Part shown: piece after piece, positions 6,857-14,547 of the stretch
How the letters are laid out: every line of letters begins with the position of its first letter
How positions within the stretch are numbered: position 1 is the stretch's first letter
Assembly (NCBI RefSeq): GCF_003148685.1
Contig: NZ_QGGR01000007.1
Coordinates: 124,001-188,000, forward strand
Source of the DNA: Actinoplanes xinjiangensis
Lineage (GTDB): Bacteria; Actinomycetota; Actinomycetes; Mycobacteriales; Micromonosporaceae
Direction of reading: 5' to 3'
DNA length: 64,000 nt
Translations under genes and position numbers: made by a program
The notes under the pieces: generated by a model
Database searches by the model: none
What the model was told of the DNA's origin: nothing
What the model saw: only the letters and a program-made list of their open reading frames with translations

Positions 6857-8608
6857 CTACACGAGCTGGAGCGAATATGCGTGAACCAGCTCATTCATCC
6901 GGTATCGTCCCGGCCCGGTGGCCAGGAGCATGTGGGAGTCGACGAGACCCTCCAGCAGCCGTGCGGTGTGGTGCACCGGGAGGCCGGCCAGCGCGGCGGC
7001 CCGGTCGGCGTCGATGTCATGGGCGGCGATGCTGCTCAGCAGCCGGAACAGCCGCTGATGCTCGGGGTCGAGCCGGTTGAAGGACATGTCGAAGGCCTCG
7101 GCCAGGCCCGTGCTGTCCGTGCTCAGCTCGGCGAGCCGGGACCGGCCGTCGGCCAGCCGCGAGGCCAGGTAGGACACACTCCAGGCGCTGCGGTGGCGCA
7201 GTCGTACCGCGGCGCTGCGGATGGCCAGCGGCAACTGCCCGCAGTGCCGCAGGATCTCGTCCACGGCCGCCGACTCGGCCTGCGGCCGGCCGTCGCCGAC
7301 CACACTGCCGAACAGGTCCCGGCCGGCCGCGATGCTGAACTCCGACAGCGACAGTTGAAAGGTCGAGTGCAGGCTGGACAGCCGCCGTCGGCTGGTCACC
7401 ACGGTGAGGCAGCCCGGCGCGTGCGGCAGCAGCGGCGCTACGTGGGCGGCGGCCGCCGCATCGTCGAGGATGATCAGGACCCGCCTGCCGGCCAGCCGGT
7501 GGTGCCACGTCGCGCGCCGGCCCTCCAGATCCGCGGGCATCGACCCGGCCGGCAGGCCCGCCGCGCGCAGGAGCAGCGCGAGCGCGGCCGACGCGTCGAG
7601 CCGGGGGCCGGCGAGGCCGTGGGCGCGCAGATCCACGTAGAGCTGGCCGTCCGGATAGGCGTGCGCCAGTTGACGTCCCAGATGCAGCGCGAACGCGGTC
7701 TTGCCGACCCCGGCCATGCCGTCGACGGCCACCACCGCCGGGGTGGCGCCGGGCCCGTCGGCATGCCCGCGCAGCGCCCGCCGGACCAGCTCCTGCTCGC
7801 TGTCGCGACCGGTCAGGGGCGCGGCGTCGCCGGGCAGGTTGTTCCAGGGCAGCTCACTGTCTCCGACGGCGTCGGGCCGGGTGCCGGCGAGGATGCGCAG
7901 GTGCAGGTCGCGCAGTGCGGGTTCGGGGTCCACGCCGAGCTCGTCGCGCAGCCGGCGCCGGGTGTCGTCGAAGACCTTGAGCGCCTGGGCCCGCGATCCG
8001 GAGCGGCACAGCGCCGTCATCAACTGGGCCACGAACCGTTCCCGGAAGGGGTGCTCGGCGACCGCGGCGGTCAGCTCGCCGATCAGTGAGGCGTGCATCC
8101 CGAGTTCCAGCTCCAGCTCGACGCGCTGTTCCAGGGCGGCCAGCCGCAGTTCCTCGATGCCGGCCAGTTGTGAGCGCAGCGCGGGGTTGGTCAGCCCCGC
8201 CAGCGGGCGGCCGCGCCACAGGGACAGGGCGGACCGCAGCGCCTCGGCCTTGTCGGCCGGGTCGCTCTTGAACGCGGCCAGCTCGGCACGGCGGGTGAAC
8301 TCGTCCAGGTCGAGGGCCGACCCGGCGCGGTCGAGGCGGTATCCGTCGCCGCTGGCCAGGATGGACACGCCGGTGTGTGCCAGCGCGTGCCGTAGGTCGG
8401 AGACGGCGTTGCGGATCTGCTTGGTCGCCGTGGACGGGGCCGGGCCGTCCCACACCGCGTCGATCAGACGCGGCAGTGCCACCGGCTTCCCGCCGGCCAG
8501 CAACAGTATCGCCAGCACGGTCTGCTGTTTGGCACCCCGGATTCGCACCGGGGTGCCGTGCGCCTGGCATTTGAGTGGTCCGAGCAGATGAAAACTGATT
8601 TTCGACAT
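6857..8608 (-). CDS. SARP-family transcriptional activator with NB-ARC domain
   Basis: 583 residues. An OmpR-like winged helix (about 1-95, starting ISFHLLGPLKC with GAKQQTVLAILLL) is followed by a bacterial transcriptional activation (BTAD) domain (about 100-245). An NB-ARC ATPase module follows, with P-loop GMAGVGKTA near residue 300 and LIILDDA as Walker B. The protein ends soon after the ATPase winged helix, without the TPR region of large AfsR-like proteins. SARPs bind direct heptamer repeats at 11-bp spacing and activate biosynthetic clusters. Such repeats occur at 23066-23094 before the first gene of the halogenase cluster, so this is probably its pathway activator. GGGGG precedes ATG 8608. 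Confidence 0.92.
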   Translation of the reverse strand: MSKISFHLLGPLKCQAHGTPVRIRGAKQQTVLAILLLAGGKPVALPRLIDAVWDGPAPSTATKQIRNAVSDLRHALAHTGVSILASGDGYRLDRAGSALDLDEFTRRAELAAFKSDPADKAEALRSALSLWRGRPLAGLTNPALRSQLAGIEELRLAALEQRVELELELGMHASLIGELTAAVAEHPFRERFVAQLMTALCRSGSRAQALKVFDDTRRRLRDELGVDPEPALRDLHLRILAGTRPDAVGDSELPWNNLPGDAAPLTGRDSEQELVRRALRGHADGPGATPAVVAVDGMAGVGKTAFALHLGRQLAHAYPDGQLYVDLRAHGLAGPRLDASAALALLLRAAGLPAGSMPADLEGRRATWHHRLAGRRVLIILDDAAAAAHVAPLLPHAPGCLTVVTSRRRLSSLHSTFQLSLSEFSIAAGRDLFGSVVGDGRPQAESAAVDEILRHCGQLPLAIRSAAVRLRHRSAWSVSYLASRLADGRSRLAELSTDSTGLAEAFDMSFNRLDPEHQRLFRLLSSIAAHDIDADRAAALAGLPVHHTARLLEGLVDSHMLLATGPGRYRMNELVHAYSLQLV

Positions 8609-8714
8609 CGGTTACCCCCGTAGCTGCGAATGGTCACCGGCGGTCTGCGCGACAGCGTCGTCGACAATTTCCGAAAATGGTCGGCGCGGCAAAGCGGCCG
8701 GCGCCGCAGCGGCT

Positions 8715-8744
8715 ACGTTAGGTCAGCCCATCGGCCGCCGTCAA
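8715..8744 (-). promoter_or_regulatory. Predicted sigma70-type promoter of the SARP gene
   Basis: On the minus strand TTGACG (8744-8739) is followed after 18 bp by TAACGT (8720-8715). Both are good matches to the -35 and -10 of the housekeeping sigma factor. Transcription would begin near 8708, giving a leader of about 100 nt before ATG 8608. The rest of the 293-bp gap (8609-8901) shows no gene or convincing hairpin. Confidence 0.6.
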
Positions 8745-8901
8745 CGCAATCCGTCACATTCCAGAGTGTTGTCGACACGGAGAGTGACAAAATCGCGTGC
8801 AAGTTGCAGGTCGGCGGCGCGCTGGAGTTCACCGTCTGTGCGACAAGCCGGCCCCTCGATCCGGTTTTCACAGGCTTCTGTCTCAACATCTGAGAAGTGC
8901 T

Positions 8902-9468
8902 TCAGGATGGCGTGCCGGTGCGCGGCGAGCGGATCAGCAGCACCGCCGCGGCCTCGTCGGCACCCAGTGCCTCGTAGACGTGCGCGGTGTCGGCCCGCCA
9001 GGAATGGTGCTCGCCGGGGTGCAGGAGCACCGGCGCCGTGGCCGGGCCGACGCGCAGGACGCCGCGGGTGACGGTGAGATGCTCGGTCACCCCCGGCGCG
9101 TGGGCCGGGGAGTGCTGGAGCACGCCCGGGCGCACCAGGATGGTCAGCAGCTCGAACGTCACCTGCGGCTCGTGGAACACCTCGATCAGGCTGGGAGTGA
9201 CCGCCGACCCGTGCACGTCGGCCATCTGGGTGGGCGGGGCGCCCGGCTCCAGCACCAGCGCCGTGATCGGCACGCCGAGGACGCCGGCCACCGCGTGCAG
9301 AGTCTCCAGAGTGGCGTTGCGGGTGCCGTGCTCCAGGCCGGACAGGGTCGCCTTGCCGATGCCGGCGGCCCGGGCCAGCGCCGACAGTGAGGTGCCCTGG
9401 GCCATGCGCAACCGCCGTACACGCTGTCCGACCGCCAGTCCGGCCTCGCTTGTCTGGTCCGCGCTCAC
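8902..9468 (-). CDS. XRE family regulator with C-terminal cupin domain
   Basis: 188 residues from a GTG at 9468-9466. The helix-turn-helix occupies about residues 12-68 (VGQRVRRLRMAQGTSLSALARAAGIGKATLSGLEHG), followed by a cupin sensor domain (about 115-185) with GVTEHLTVTRGVLRVG and HPGEHHSW. This HTH-cupin layout is typical of regulators of catabolic or transport genes that sense a small ligand. It is divergent from a BenE-type transporter, with a perfect 18-bp dyad between them. A longer frame to 9591 would run over that dyad and is unlikely. It probably represses itself and benE. Confidence 0.88.
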   Translation of the reverse strand: MSADQTSEAGLAVGQRVRRLRMAQGTSLSALARAAGIGKATLSGLEHGTRNATLETLHAVAGVLGVPITALVLEPGAPPTQMADVHGSAVTPSLIEVFHEPQVTFELLTILVRPGVLQHSPAHAPGVTEHLTVTRGVLRVGPATAPVLLHPGEHHSWRADTAHVYEALGADEAAAVLLIRSPRTGTPS

Positions 9469-9492
9469 CCGGCTAGTCTGGCATTCGTCGAT

Positions 9493-9538
9493 CGTTCCGT
9501 TTACGGAACGGTTGATCTGAGGGACAACGGTTGATCTG
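9493..9538. promoter_or_regulatory. XRE operator dyad plus 13-bp direct repeats
   Basis: CGTTCCGT-TT-ACGGAACG at 9493-9510 is a perfect dyad with 8-bp arms. The sequence AACGGTTGATCTG, which begins inside its right arm (9507-9519), recurs at 9526-9538 with a 19-bp period. Together they fill the space between the XRE-cupin gene and the BenE gene. The dyad is the likely binding site of the HTH-cupin regulator; the repeat may be a second site or part of the benE promoter. Confidence 0.7.
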
Positions 9539-9568
9539 GGGACGATGTTCCGGCGGAGAGGCGACGTG

Positions 9569-10810
9569 ATGGGCAAGCCACGATGGGACACGGCCCAGCC
9601 GGCGCTGGCCGGCCTGGTCAGTGCGGTGGTCGGCTACGCCAGCTCGTTCGCCGTCGTGCTGGCCGGGTTGCAGGCCGTCGGCGCGAGTGCCGGCCAGGCG
9701 GCGTCCGGGCTGCTCGTGCTCTGCACCGGCATCGCGGTGCTGGCCATCGGCCTGAGCCTGCGCCACCGGATGCCGATCAGCATCGCCTGGTCCACTCCCG
9801 GCGCCGCGCTCCTGGTCGCCACCGGCACCGTCCCGGGCGGCTTCCCGGCCGCCGTCGGCGCCTTCCTGATCTGCGGTGTCCTCATCGTGCTCGCCGGGCT
9901 GCTGCCCTGGCTGGCCCGTGCGATCGACGCCATTCCCCGCCCGATCGCCGGCGCGATGCTCGCCGGGGTGATCCTCAGCCTGTGCACCGCACCCGTGCGC
10001 GCCGTCATCGACGTGCCCGCACTGGCCATCCCGGTGGTGCTCACCTGGGCGCTGCTGATGCGCTTCGCACGGCAGTGGGCGGTGCCCGGCGCGCTGGCGG
10101 CCGCGATCGTGGCGATCGCCGTCCGCGGCGTCGACGGTGGGCTGTCCCAGGCGTCGCTGCGCCCGGACCTGGTGTTCACCATGCCCGAGTTCAATCTGTC
10201 CGCCCTGATCAGCCTGGCGGTGCCGCTGTTCCTGGTCACCATGGCGGCGCAGAACGTGCCCGGCATGGCCGTCATGGCGACGTACGGATACGTGGTCCCC
10301 CTGCGTACCGTGCTGGTGACCAGCGGCGCGGCCACCGTGGTGGCCGCCCCGTTCGGCGGGCACGCGCTGAACCTGGCGGCGATCACCGCCGCCCTCACCG
10401 CCGGCCCGGACACCCATCCCGACCCGGGCCGCCGCTGGACGGCCACCGTGGCCCTGGGTCTGGGCCAGCTCACCCTCGGCCTCGGCGCCGGCCTCGCCAC
10501 CGCCCTGGTGCTGCTCTCGCCGCCGGTCCTGGTCATCGCCGTCGCCGGGCTGGCGCTGATCCCGGCGCTCGGCTCGTCGCTGGCCAGTGCCGTGACCGAG
10601 CCCGACGGCCGGGAGGCCGCCGTGGTCACCTTCGTGGTGACCGCCTCCGGCATGACGATCCTCGGCGTCGGATCGGCCTTCTGGGGCCTGGTGGCCGGAG
10701 CCTTGACCGCCCTGGTGCTGTATCGCCGCCCCGCCCAGGCGCGACAGCCCGCCGCCGGCACCGCCACGACCGCCGAGCCGGTCGTGGCGGTGTCGCGCAG
10801 CGATTCCTGA
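9569..10810 (+). CDS. benE: Benzoate/H+ symporter, BenE family
   Basis: 413 residues from ATG 9569, which has GGAGAGG at the right distance; an in-frame ATG at 9545 lacks one. About 11-12 hydrophobic helices. Family signatures include GYASSFAVVLAGLQAVGAS near the N-terminus, the SIAWSTPGAALL segment, and VTMAAQNVPGMAVMATYGY in the middle. BenE proteins take up benzoate or related aromatic acids with protons. It is controlled by the divergent XRE-cupin gene. No benzoate catabolic enzymes are nearby, so the substrate could be another aromatic acid. Its stop lies 16 bp from the convergent stop of the acyl-CoA dehydrogenase-like gene. Confidence 0.88.
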   Translation: MGKPRWDTAQPALAGLVSAVVGYASSFAVVLAGLQAVGASAGQAASGLLVLCTGIAVLAIGLSLRHRMPISIAWSTPGAALLVATGTVPGGFPAAVGAFLICGVLIVLAGLLPWLARAIDAIPRPIAGAMLAGVILSLCTAPVRAVIDVPALAIPVVLTWALLMRFARQWAVPGALAAAIVAIAVRGVDGGLSQASLRPDLVFTMPEFNLSALISLAVPLFLVTMAAQNVPGMAVMATYGYVVPLRTVLVTSGAATVVAAPFGGHALNLAAITAALTAGPDTHPDPGRRWTATVALGLGQLTLGLGAGLATALVLLSPPVLVIAVAGLALIPALGSSLASAVTEPDGREAAVVTFVVTASGMTILGVGSAFWGLVAGALTALVLYRRPAQARQPAAGTATTAEPVVAVSRSDS

Positions 10811-10826
10811 CCCGCTTCCGGCACGG

Positions 10827-11942
10827 TCATCCCTCGAAGATCATTTCACGCATCAGCTCACTGGCCCCGGCGGCGATCGTCCCGGCCATCGCATCGCGGT
10901 AGAGCCGGGCCGCCGCCGAGTCCTCCCGGTATCCCCGCGCCCCGTGAAACTGCACGCACGTCTGCGCGGCGCTGACGGCCAGCTCGGTGGCCTGCAACTT
11001 CAGCACCGACGCGGTCCGGACGTCCAGTTCACCCCGGCTGTGTGATCGGGCGGCGTGATACCCGTACTGCCGGACCAGGTCCAGCTGGGCGCGAAGGTCG
11101 GCGATGCGATGGCGCACACTCTGGTTGGCGCTCAACGGCGCGTCCTTGATCTGGTGCGAGCGGGCGAACCGGTCGACGAGATCGACGCAGTGCATCACCC
11201 CGCCGACCGCGAGCAGCCCGGCGACCATCCGTTCCATGTTCAGCGCCTGCATCAGGTAGAGCAGGGTGCGCTCCGGCCGGCCGATCAGCCGGTTCCCGGC
11301 CACCGGGACATCGGTGAGACCGATCCGGCACACGTCGGCCGCGTGCCAGCCGATCATCGGCTCCGGTTCCCGGGTCACCCCGGGCAGGCCGGCGTCGACC
11401 AGCAACAGCGCCGCACCGGTCAGGCCGCTGCCGGCGACCGGTTCACCGATCCGGGCCAGCACCACGAACAGGCCCGCCCGGGACCCGTTCGCGACGTGAC
11501 GTTTGACGCCGGTGACCCGGTAGCCGCCGGTGCCGTCCGGGGTGGCGACGGTGCTCAGCCGGCGCAGGTCCGAGCCGGCCGCGTCCTCACTGATGGCCAG
11601 CGCCGCAACCGTCGTGCCGGCCAGCATGCCCGGCCGGTACGCCGCCCGCTGCTCCGGCGAACCGAACATCTCCAGATAGGAGGCCGCCATGTAGGCGTGC
11701 ACCCCGACGGCCGCGCGGATCCCGGCGTAGCCGGTGTTCCCGAGTTCCTCCAGCAGCACCGCGCTGTCGAGGAAACCGGGGCCGGTGTGCGGATGGCTGA
11801 ACAGCCCGGCGCGGCCCATGTCCCGCCAGCCAGTGGCGCTGATGTGCCGTTGTCGTTCCCACTGCCCGGCGTACGGCAGCACGTCGCGCGCCAGCACCTC
11901 CCGGATCCGCGCCCGGACGTCCACGGCGGTCGGGGCGCTCAC
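10827..11942 (-). CDS. Acyl-CoA dehydrogenase-like flavoprotein (KtzA-like role proposed)
   Basis: 371 residues with the full acyl-CoA dehydrogenase fold: N-terminal helices, the FAD-binding ALAISEDAAGSDLRRL motif (about 120-135), and a C-terminal helical domain with QFHGARGYRED. The MCAD catalytic-Glu position (IYEGT) is Ala here (IAAGASE), while a Glu sits in LNMERMV, the base position of isovaleryl-CoA and long-chain dehydrogenases. The GTG start overlaps the stop of the adenylation-domain gene. In kutzneride biosynthesis a related flavoprotein, KtzA, turns gamma-chloro-isoleucyl-carrier into a cyclopropane. The same gene neighbours here suggest that role, but simple alpha,beta-desaturation of a carrier-bound amino acid is an alternative. 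Confidence 0.82.
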   Translation of the reverse strand: MSAPTAVDVRARIREVLARDVLPYAGQWERQRHISATGWRDMGRAGLFSHPHTGPGFLDSAVLLEELGNTGYAGIRAAVGVHAYMAASYLEMFGSPEQRAAYRPGMLAGTTVAALAISEDAAGSDLRRLSTVATPDGTGGYRVTGVKRHVANGSRAGLFVVLARIGEPVAGSGLTGAALLLVDAGLPGVTREPEPMIGWHAADVCRIGLTDVPVAGNRLIGRPERTLLYLMQALNMERMVAGLLAVGGVMHCVDLVDRFARSHQIKDAPLSANQSVRHRIADLRAQLDLVRQYGYHAARSHSRGELDVRTASVLKLQATELAVSAAQTCVQFHGARGYREDSAAARLYRDAMAGTIAAGASELMREMIFEG

Positions 11943-13510
11943 CGCGACTGCGCCCCGGCCGTGGCGAGCAGCGCCCGCCGGTCCACCTTGCCGGTCGGCG
12001 ACAGGGGCAGCTCCGCACAGAACCGGATCTGGCCGGGCACCATGTAGCCGGGCAGCAGCTCGCTCAGATAGTCGCGCAGCCCGGCCGGCGTGCACTGCGG
12101 CCCCTCGGCCACGACGAACGCCGCCAGCGACTTCTCACCCGCCGCGGTCTCCACCACCGTCACGTAGTTCTGCCGCACGTCACGGTGCCGGCCCAGGTGG
12201 TAGGAGATCTCACCCAGTTCGATCCGGTAGCCGTTGATCTTCACCTGGTCGTCGACCCGGCCGTGGAACATCAGCACACCGTCCTCGCGCAGCGCACCCC
12301 GGTCCCCGGTCCGGTACAACCGCTCGGGTACGCCGTCGACGTCACGGACGATGAACCGGTCCCGGTTGAGTTCCGGCGCCGCCAGATATCCCGGCGACAG
12401 TCCCGGCCCGGCGAGCAGGATCTCCCCGGCCCGGCCCGGGGCACACAGTTCGTCACCGTCGACCACGTACACCCGGGTGTTCTGAATGGGCAGCCCGATG
12501 GGCAGCGACTCCTCCCCGGGGCCGAGTGCGTCGACCGGGTGGAACGTCGCGAAGGTCGTGCACTCGGTCGGGCCGTAGACGCTGACCAGCCGGCCGGGGC
12601 CGTACCGGGCCAGGGCCGCGCCGATGTGCCGCAGCGAGTGGGCCTCCCCGCCGGTCAGGACGGTACGCACACTGTCCAGCGTGTCCGGCGCCTCGTCGAG
12701 GATCGTGTTGAACAGCGCGGTGGTCAGGAACACCACCGTCACGCCGTGCCCGGCCAGCACCGTGCGCAGCTCCGAGCAGCGCAGACGCTCCGACGGGTAG
12801 AGCACGCAGACCCCGCCGTGCAGCAGCGGCCCCCAGATCTCGAACGTCGCCGCGTCGAACGTCACCGGTGCCATGTGCAGCACCACCGCCCCGGAGTCGA
12901 GGTCGGCGTACCGGGCCCCGAACACCAGCCGGGTGACGCCCCGGTGCGCGATCGGCACACCCTTGGGACGGCCGGTCGACCCGGAGGTGAAGTTGACGTA
13001 GGCCAGGGCGCCGGGATCGATCCCGATCCCGGGGTCGGGGGCGTCGTCGCCGGGCGCCGTAGCGACCGCGACGACTTTCGCCGGGGGGAACCGGCCGGTC
13101 AGCTCCTCGACCCGATCGGTCAGCAGCACGCCGACCCCGGCCTGCTCGAACAGGCCGGTCAACCGCCCGTCCGGCCAGGACGCCTCGAACGGAACGTAGT
13201 GGGCGCCGCACTTGAGCACCGCCAGCAGTGCCACGACCAGGTCGGTCGACCGGCGCACACACACTCCGACCGGGTCGCCGGGCCGGGTCCCGTGCGCGGC
13301 CAGCCGGGCGGCCACCACGTTGGCCGCCCGGTCGAGCTCGCGATAGGTCAGGCGGTCCCGCCCGTGCACCACCGCCGTGGACTCCGGCGACCGGGCCACC
13401 TGCCGGGCGAACAGAGCCGGCACGCTCTGGTCCGCCGGGTACGGCGCCGTCGTCCGGTTGATCCGCCGATGCGCCTCGCGTGCCGCGTCGCCGGCGTGCA
13501 ACCTATCCAT
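11939..13510 (-). CDS. Stand-alone NRPS adenylation domain
   Basis: 523 residues covering a complete A domain and no condensation or carrier domain. Core motifs: A3 FTSGSTGRPKG (about 174-184), A5 VYGPTE, A7 YRTGD, A8 GRVDDQVKINGYRIELGEI and the A10 lysine in LSPTGKVDR. Aligning by eye to PheA, the specificity residues read DAFLLGVTFK (from FDAATFEIW, FLTTALF, LTGGE and VYGPTECTTF). This is close to codes for branched aliphatic residues (Ile/Val). It would load such an amino acid on the separate carrier protein at 14263-14547. Its start overlaps the thioesterase stop by 8 bp. Confidence 0.9.
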   Translation of the reverse strand: MDRLHAGDAAREAHRRINRTTAPYPADQSVPALFARQVARSPESTAVVHGRDRLTYRELDRAANVVAARLAAHGTRPGDPVGVCVRRSTDLVVALLAVLKCGAHYVPFEASWPDGRLTGLFEQAGVGVLLTDRVEELTGRFPPAKVVAVATAPGDDAPDPGIGIDPGALAYVNFTSGSTGRPKGVPIAHRGVTRLVFGARYADLDSGAVVLHMAPVTFDAATFEIWGPLLHGGVCVLYPSERLRCSELRTVLAGHGVTVVFLTTALFNTILDEAPDTLDSVRTVLTGGEAHSLRHIGAALARYGPGRLVSVYGPTECTTFATFHPVDALGPGEESLPIGLPIQNTRVYVVDGDELCAPGRAGEILLAGPGLSPGYLAAPELNRDRFIVRDVDGVPERLYRTGDRGALREDGVLMFHGRVDDQVKINGYRIELGEISYHLGRHRDVRQNYVTVVETAAGEKSLAAFVVAEGPQCTPAGLRDYLSELLPGYMVPGQIRFCAELPLSPTGKVDRRALLATAGAQSR

Positions 13511-14258
13511 CGTCTTCCTCCAACCGGGTGTTGATGATGTGCACGAGCTCCGGGCCGTGGCTCGTCATGAAGAAATGCCCGCCGGCCAGTTCGACGACCT
13601 CGCCGCGGCCACGGCTGAACCGGGGCCAGTGGCGCATCTCGCGGTGGCTGTCGATCGGGTCGTCGCGCCCGTAGACGGCCGTGATCGGGGCGAGCACCCC
13701 GCCGGGATGCCAGTCCTGCCACATCTCGGCGAGCCGGATCTCGCCGCGGATCGTCGGCAGCAGCATCGCCATCAGCAGGTCGTTGCGCAGCACCTCGGCC
13801 GGGCTGCCGCCCATCTGCTCCAGCGCGGCCCGGAAGTCCGCATCCGTCCGGGTGTGCAGCAGCGGCGTCTGCTGCGGGACGTCCGGGCTGCGGCAACCCC
13901 CGACGAACAATCGCCGGGTACGGTCCGGAAAGCGCGTCTCGGCCAGGTGGGTCAGCTCGTACGCCAGCCGGCCGCCGAAACTGTGACCGTAGAAGGCGTG
14001 CGGCTCCCGGAGGTAGGGCTCCAGCGCGGCGAACGTGTCGTCCAGCAGCGGCTTCCAGTCCTCGTACAACGGATGCCGCAGCCGCGCGCCGCGCCCCGGC
14101 AACTGGACCGCGAGCAGCTCCACGTCCGGGGCCAGGCCGGATGACCAGGCCCGGAACGCTTCGGGACTGCCCCCGGCGTACGGAATGCAGATCAGCCGTA
14201 CGCGCGGGGACGTCTCCGCCCCGCGTAGCCGCAGGACCCACCTGTCCGTGACGGTCAC
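13503..14258 (-). CDS. Type II thioesterase (alpha/beta hydrolase)
   Basis: 251 residues, GTG start. Typical NRPS-associated TEII: IPYAGGSPEAFRAW near the N-terminus, LPGRGARL, nucleophile Ser93 in GHSFGG, an Asp in YGRDDPI, and His in GGHFFM near residue 235. These enzymes hydrolyse acyl groups from carrier proteins. In a cluster without condensation domains it may be the releasing enzyme that frees the finished amino acid (as proposed for CmaT and CytC4 in related pathways) rather than only an editing enzyme. It begins 4 bp after the carrier-protein stop. Confidence 0.9.
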   Translation of the reverse strand: MTVTDRWVLRLRGAETSPRVRLICIPYAGGSPEAFRAWSSGLAPDVELLAVQLPGRGARLRHPLYEDWKPLLDDTFAALEPYLREPHAFYGHSFGGRLAYELTHLAETRFPDRTRRLFVGGCRSPDVPQQTPLLHTRTDADFRAALEQMGGSPAEVLRNDLLMAMLLPTIRGEIRLAEMWQDWHPGGVLAPITAVYGRDDPIDSHREMRHWPRFSRGRGEVVELAGGHFFMTSHGPELVHIINTRLEEDDG

Positions 14259-14262
14259 GCGA

Positions 14263-14547
14263 TCACGCCCGGGATTCGCCCGGTGTTCCGGTGACGGTCG
14301 CGTTGCGGCCGATCGACGCCGCGATGCCGTGCATGCTGCTCTGGGTGAACAGGTCGTCGGGCGGCAGCGCGCCGTCGCCGTACCGCTCCTCGGCCTTGGC
14401 GATCAGTTTGATCGCGGTCAGCGAGGTGCCGCCGGTCTCGAAGAAGTCGTCGTCGGGCCCGGTGGCCCGTAGGCCGAGGTCCCGGCACGTGCCGAGCAGC
14501 CATTCCTGGATCGCTGCCAGATCGGGCCTGGTCACCTGGTCGGTCAT
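14263..14547 (-). CDS. Discrete peptidyl carrier protein
   Basis: 94 residues, a single carrier domain. The phosphopantetheine site is Ser42 in DDDFFETGGTSLTAIKLI (the GGxS motif). The domain spans about residues 8-80, with a short disordered tail. It would hold the amino acid loaded by the adjacent adenylation domain during halogenation and flavoprotein action. ATG 14547 overlaps the stop codon of the halogenase gene (ATGA). A free-standing carrier of this kind (SyrB1 T domain, CytC2, KtzC) is the usual substrate presenter for SyrB2-type halogenases. Confidence 0.9.
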   Translation of the reverse strand: MTDQVTRPDLAAIQEWLLGTCRDLGLRATGPDDDFFETGGTSLTAIKLIAKAEERYGDGALPPDDLFTQSSMHGIAASIGRNATVTGTPGESRA

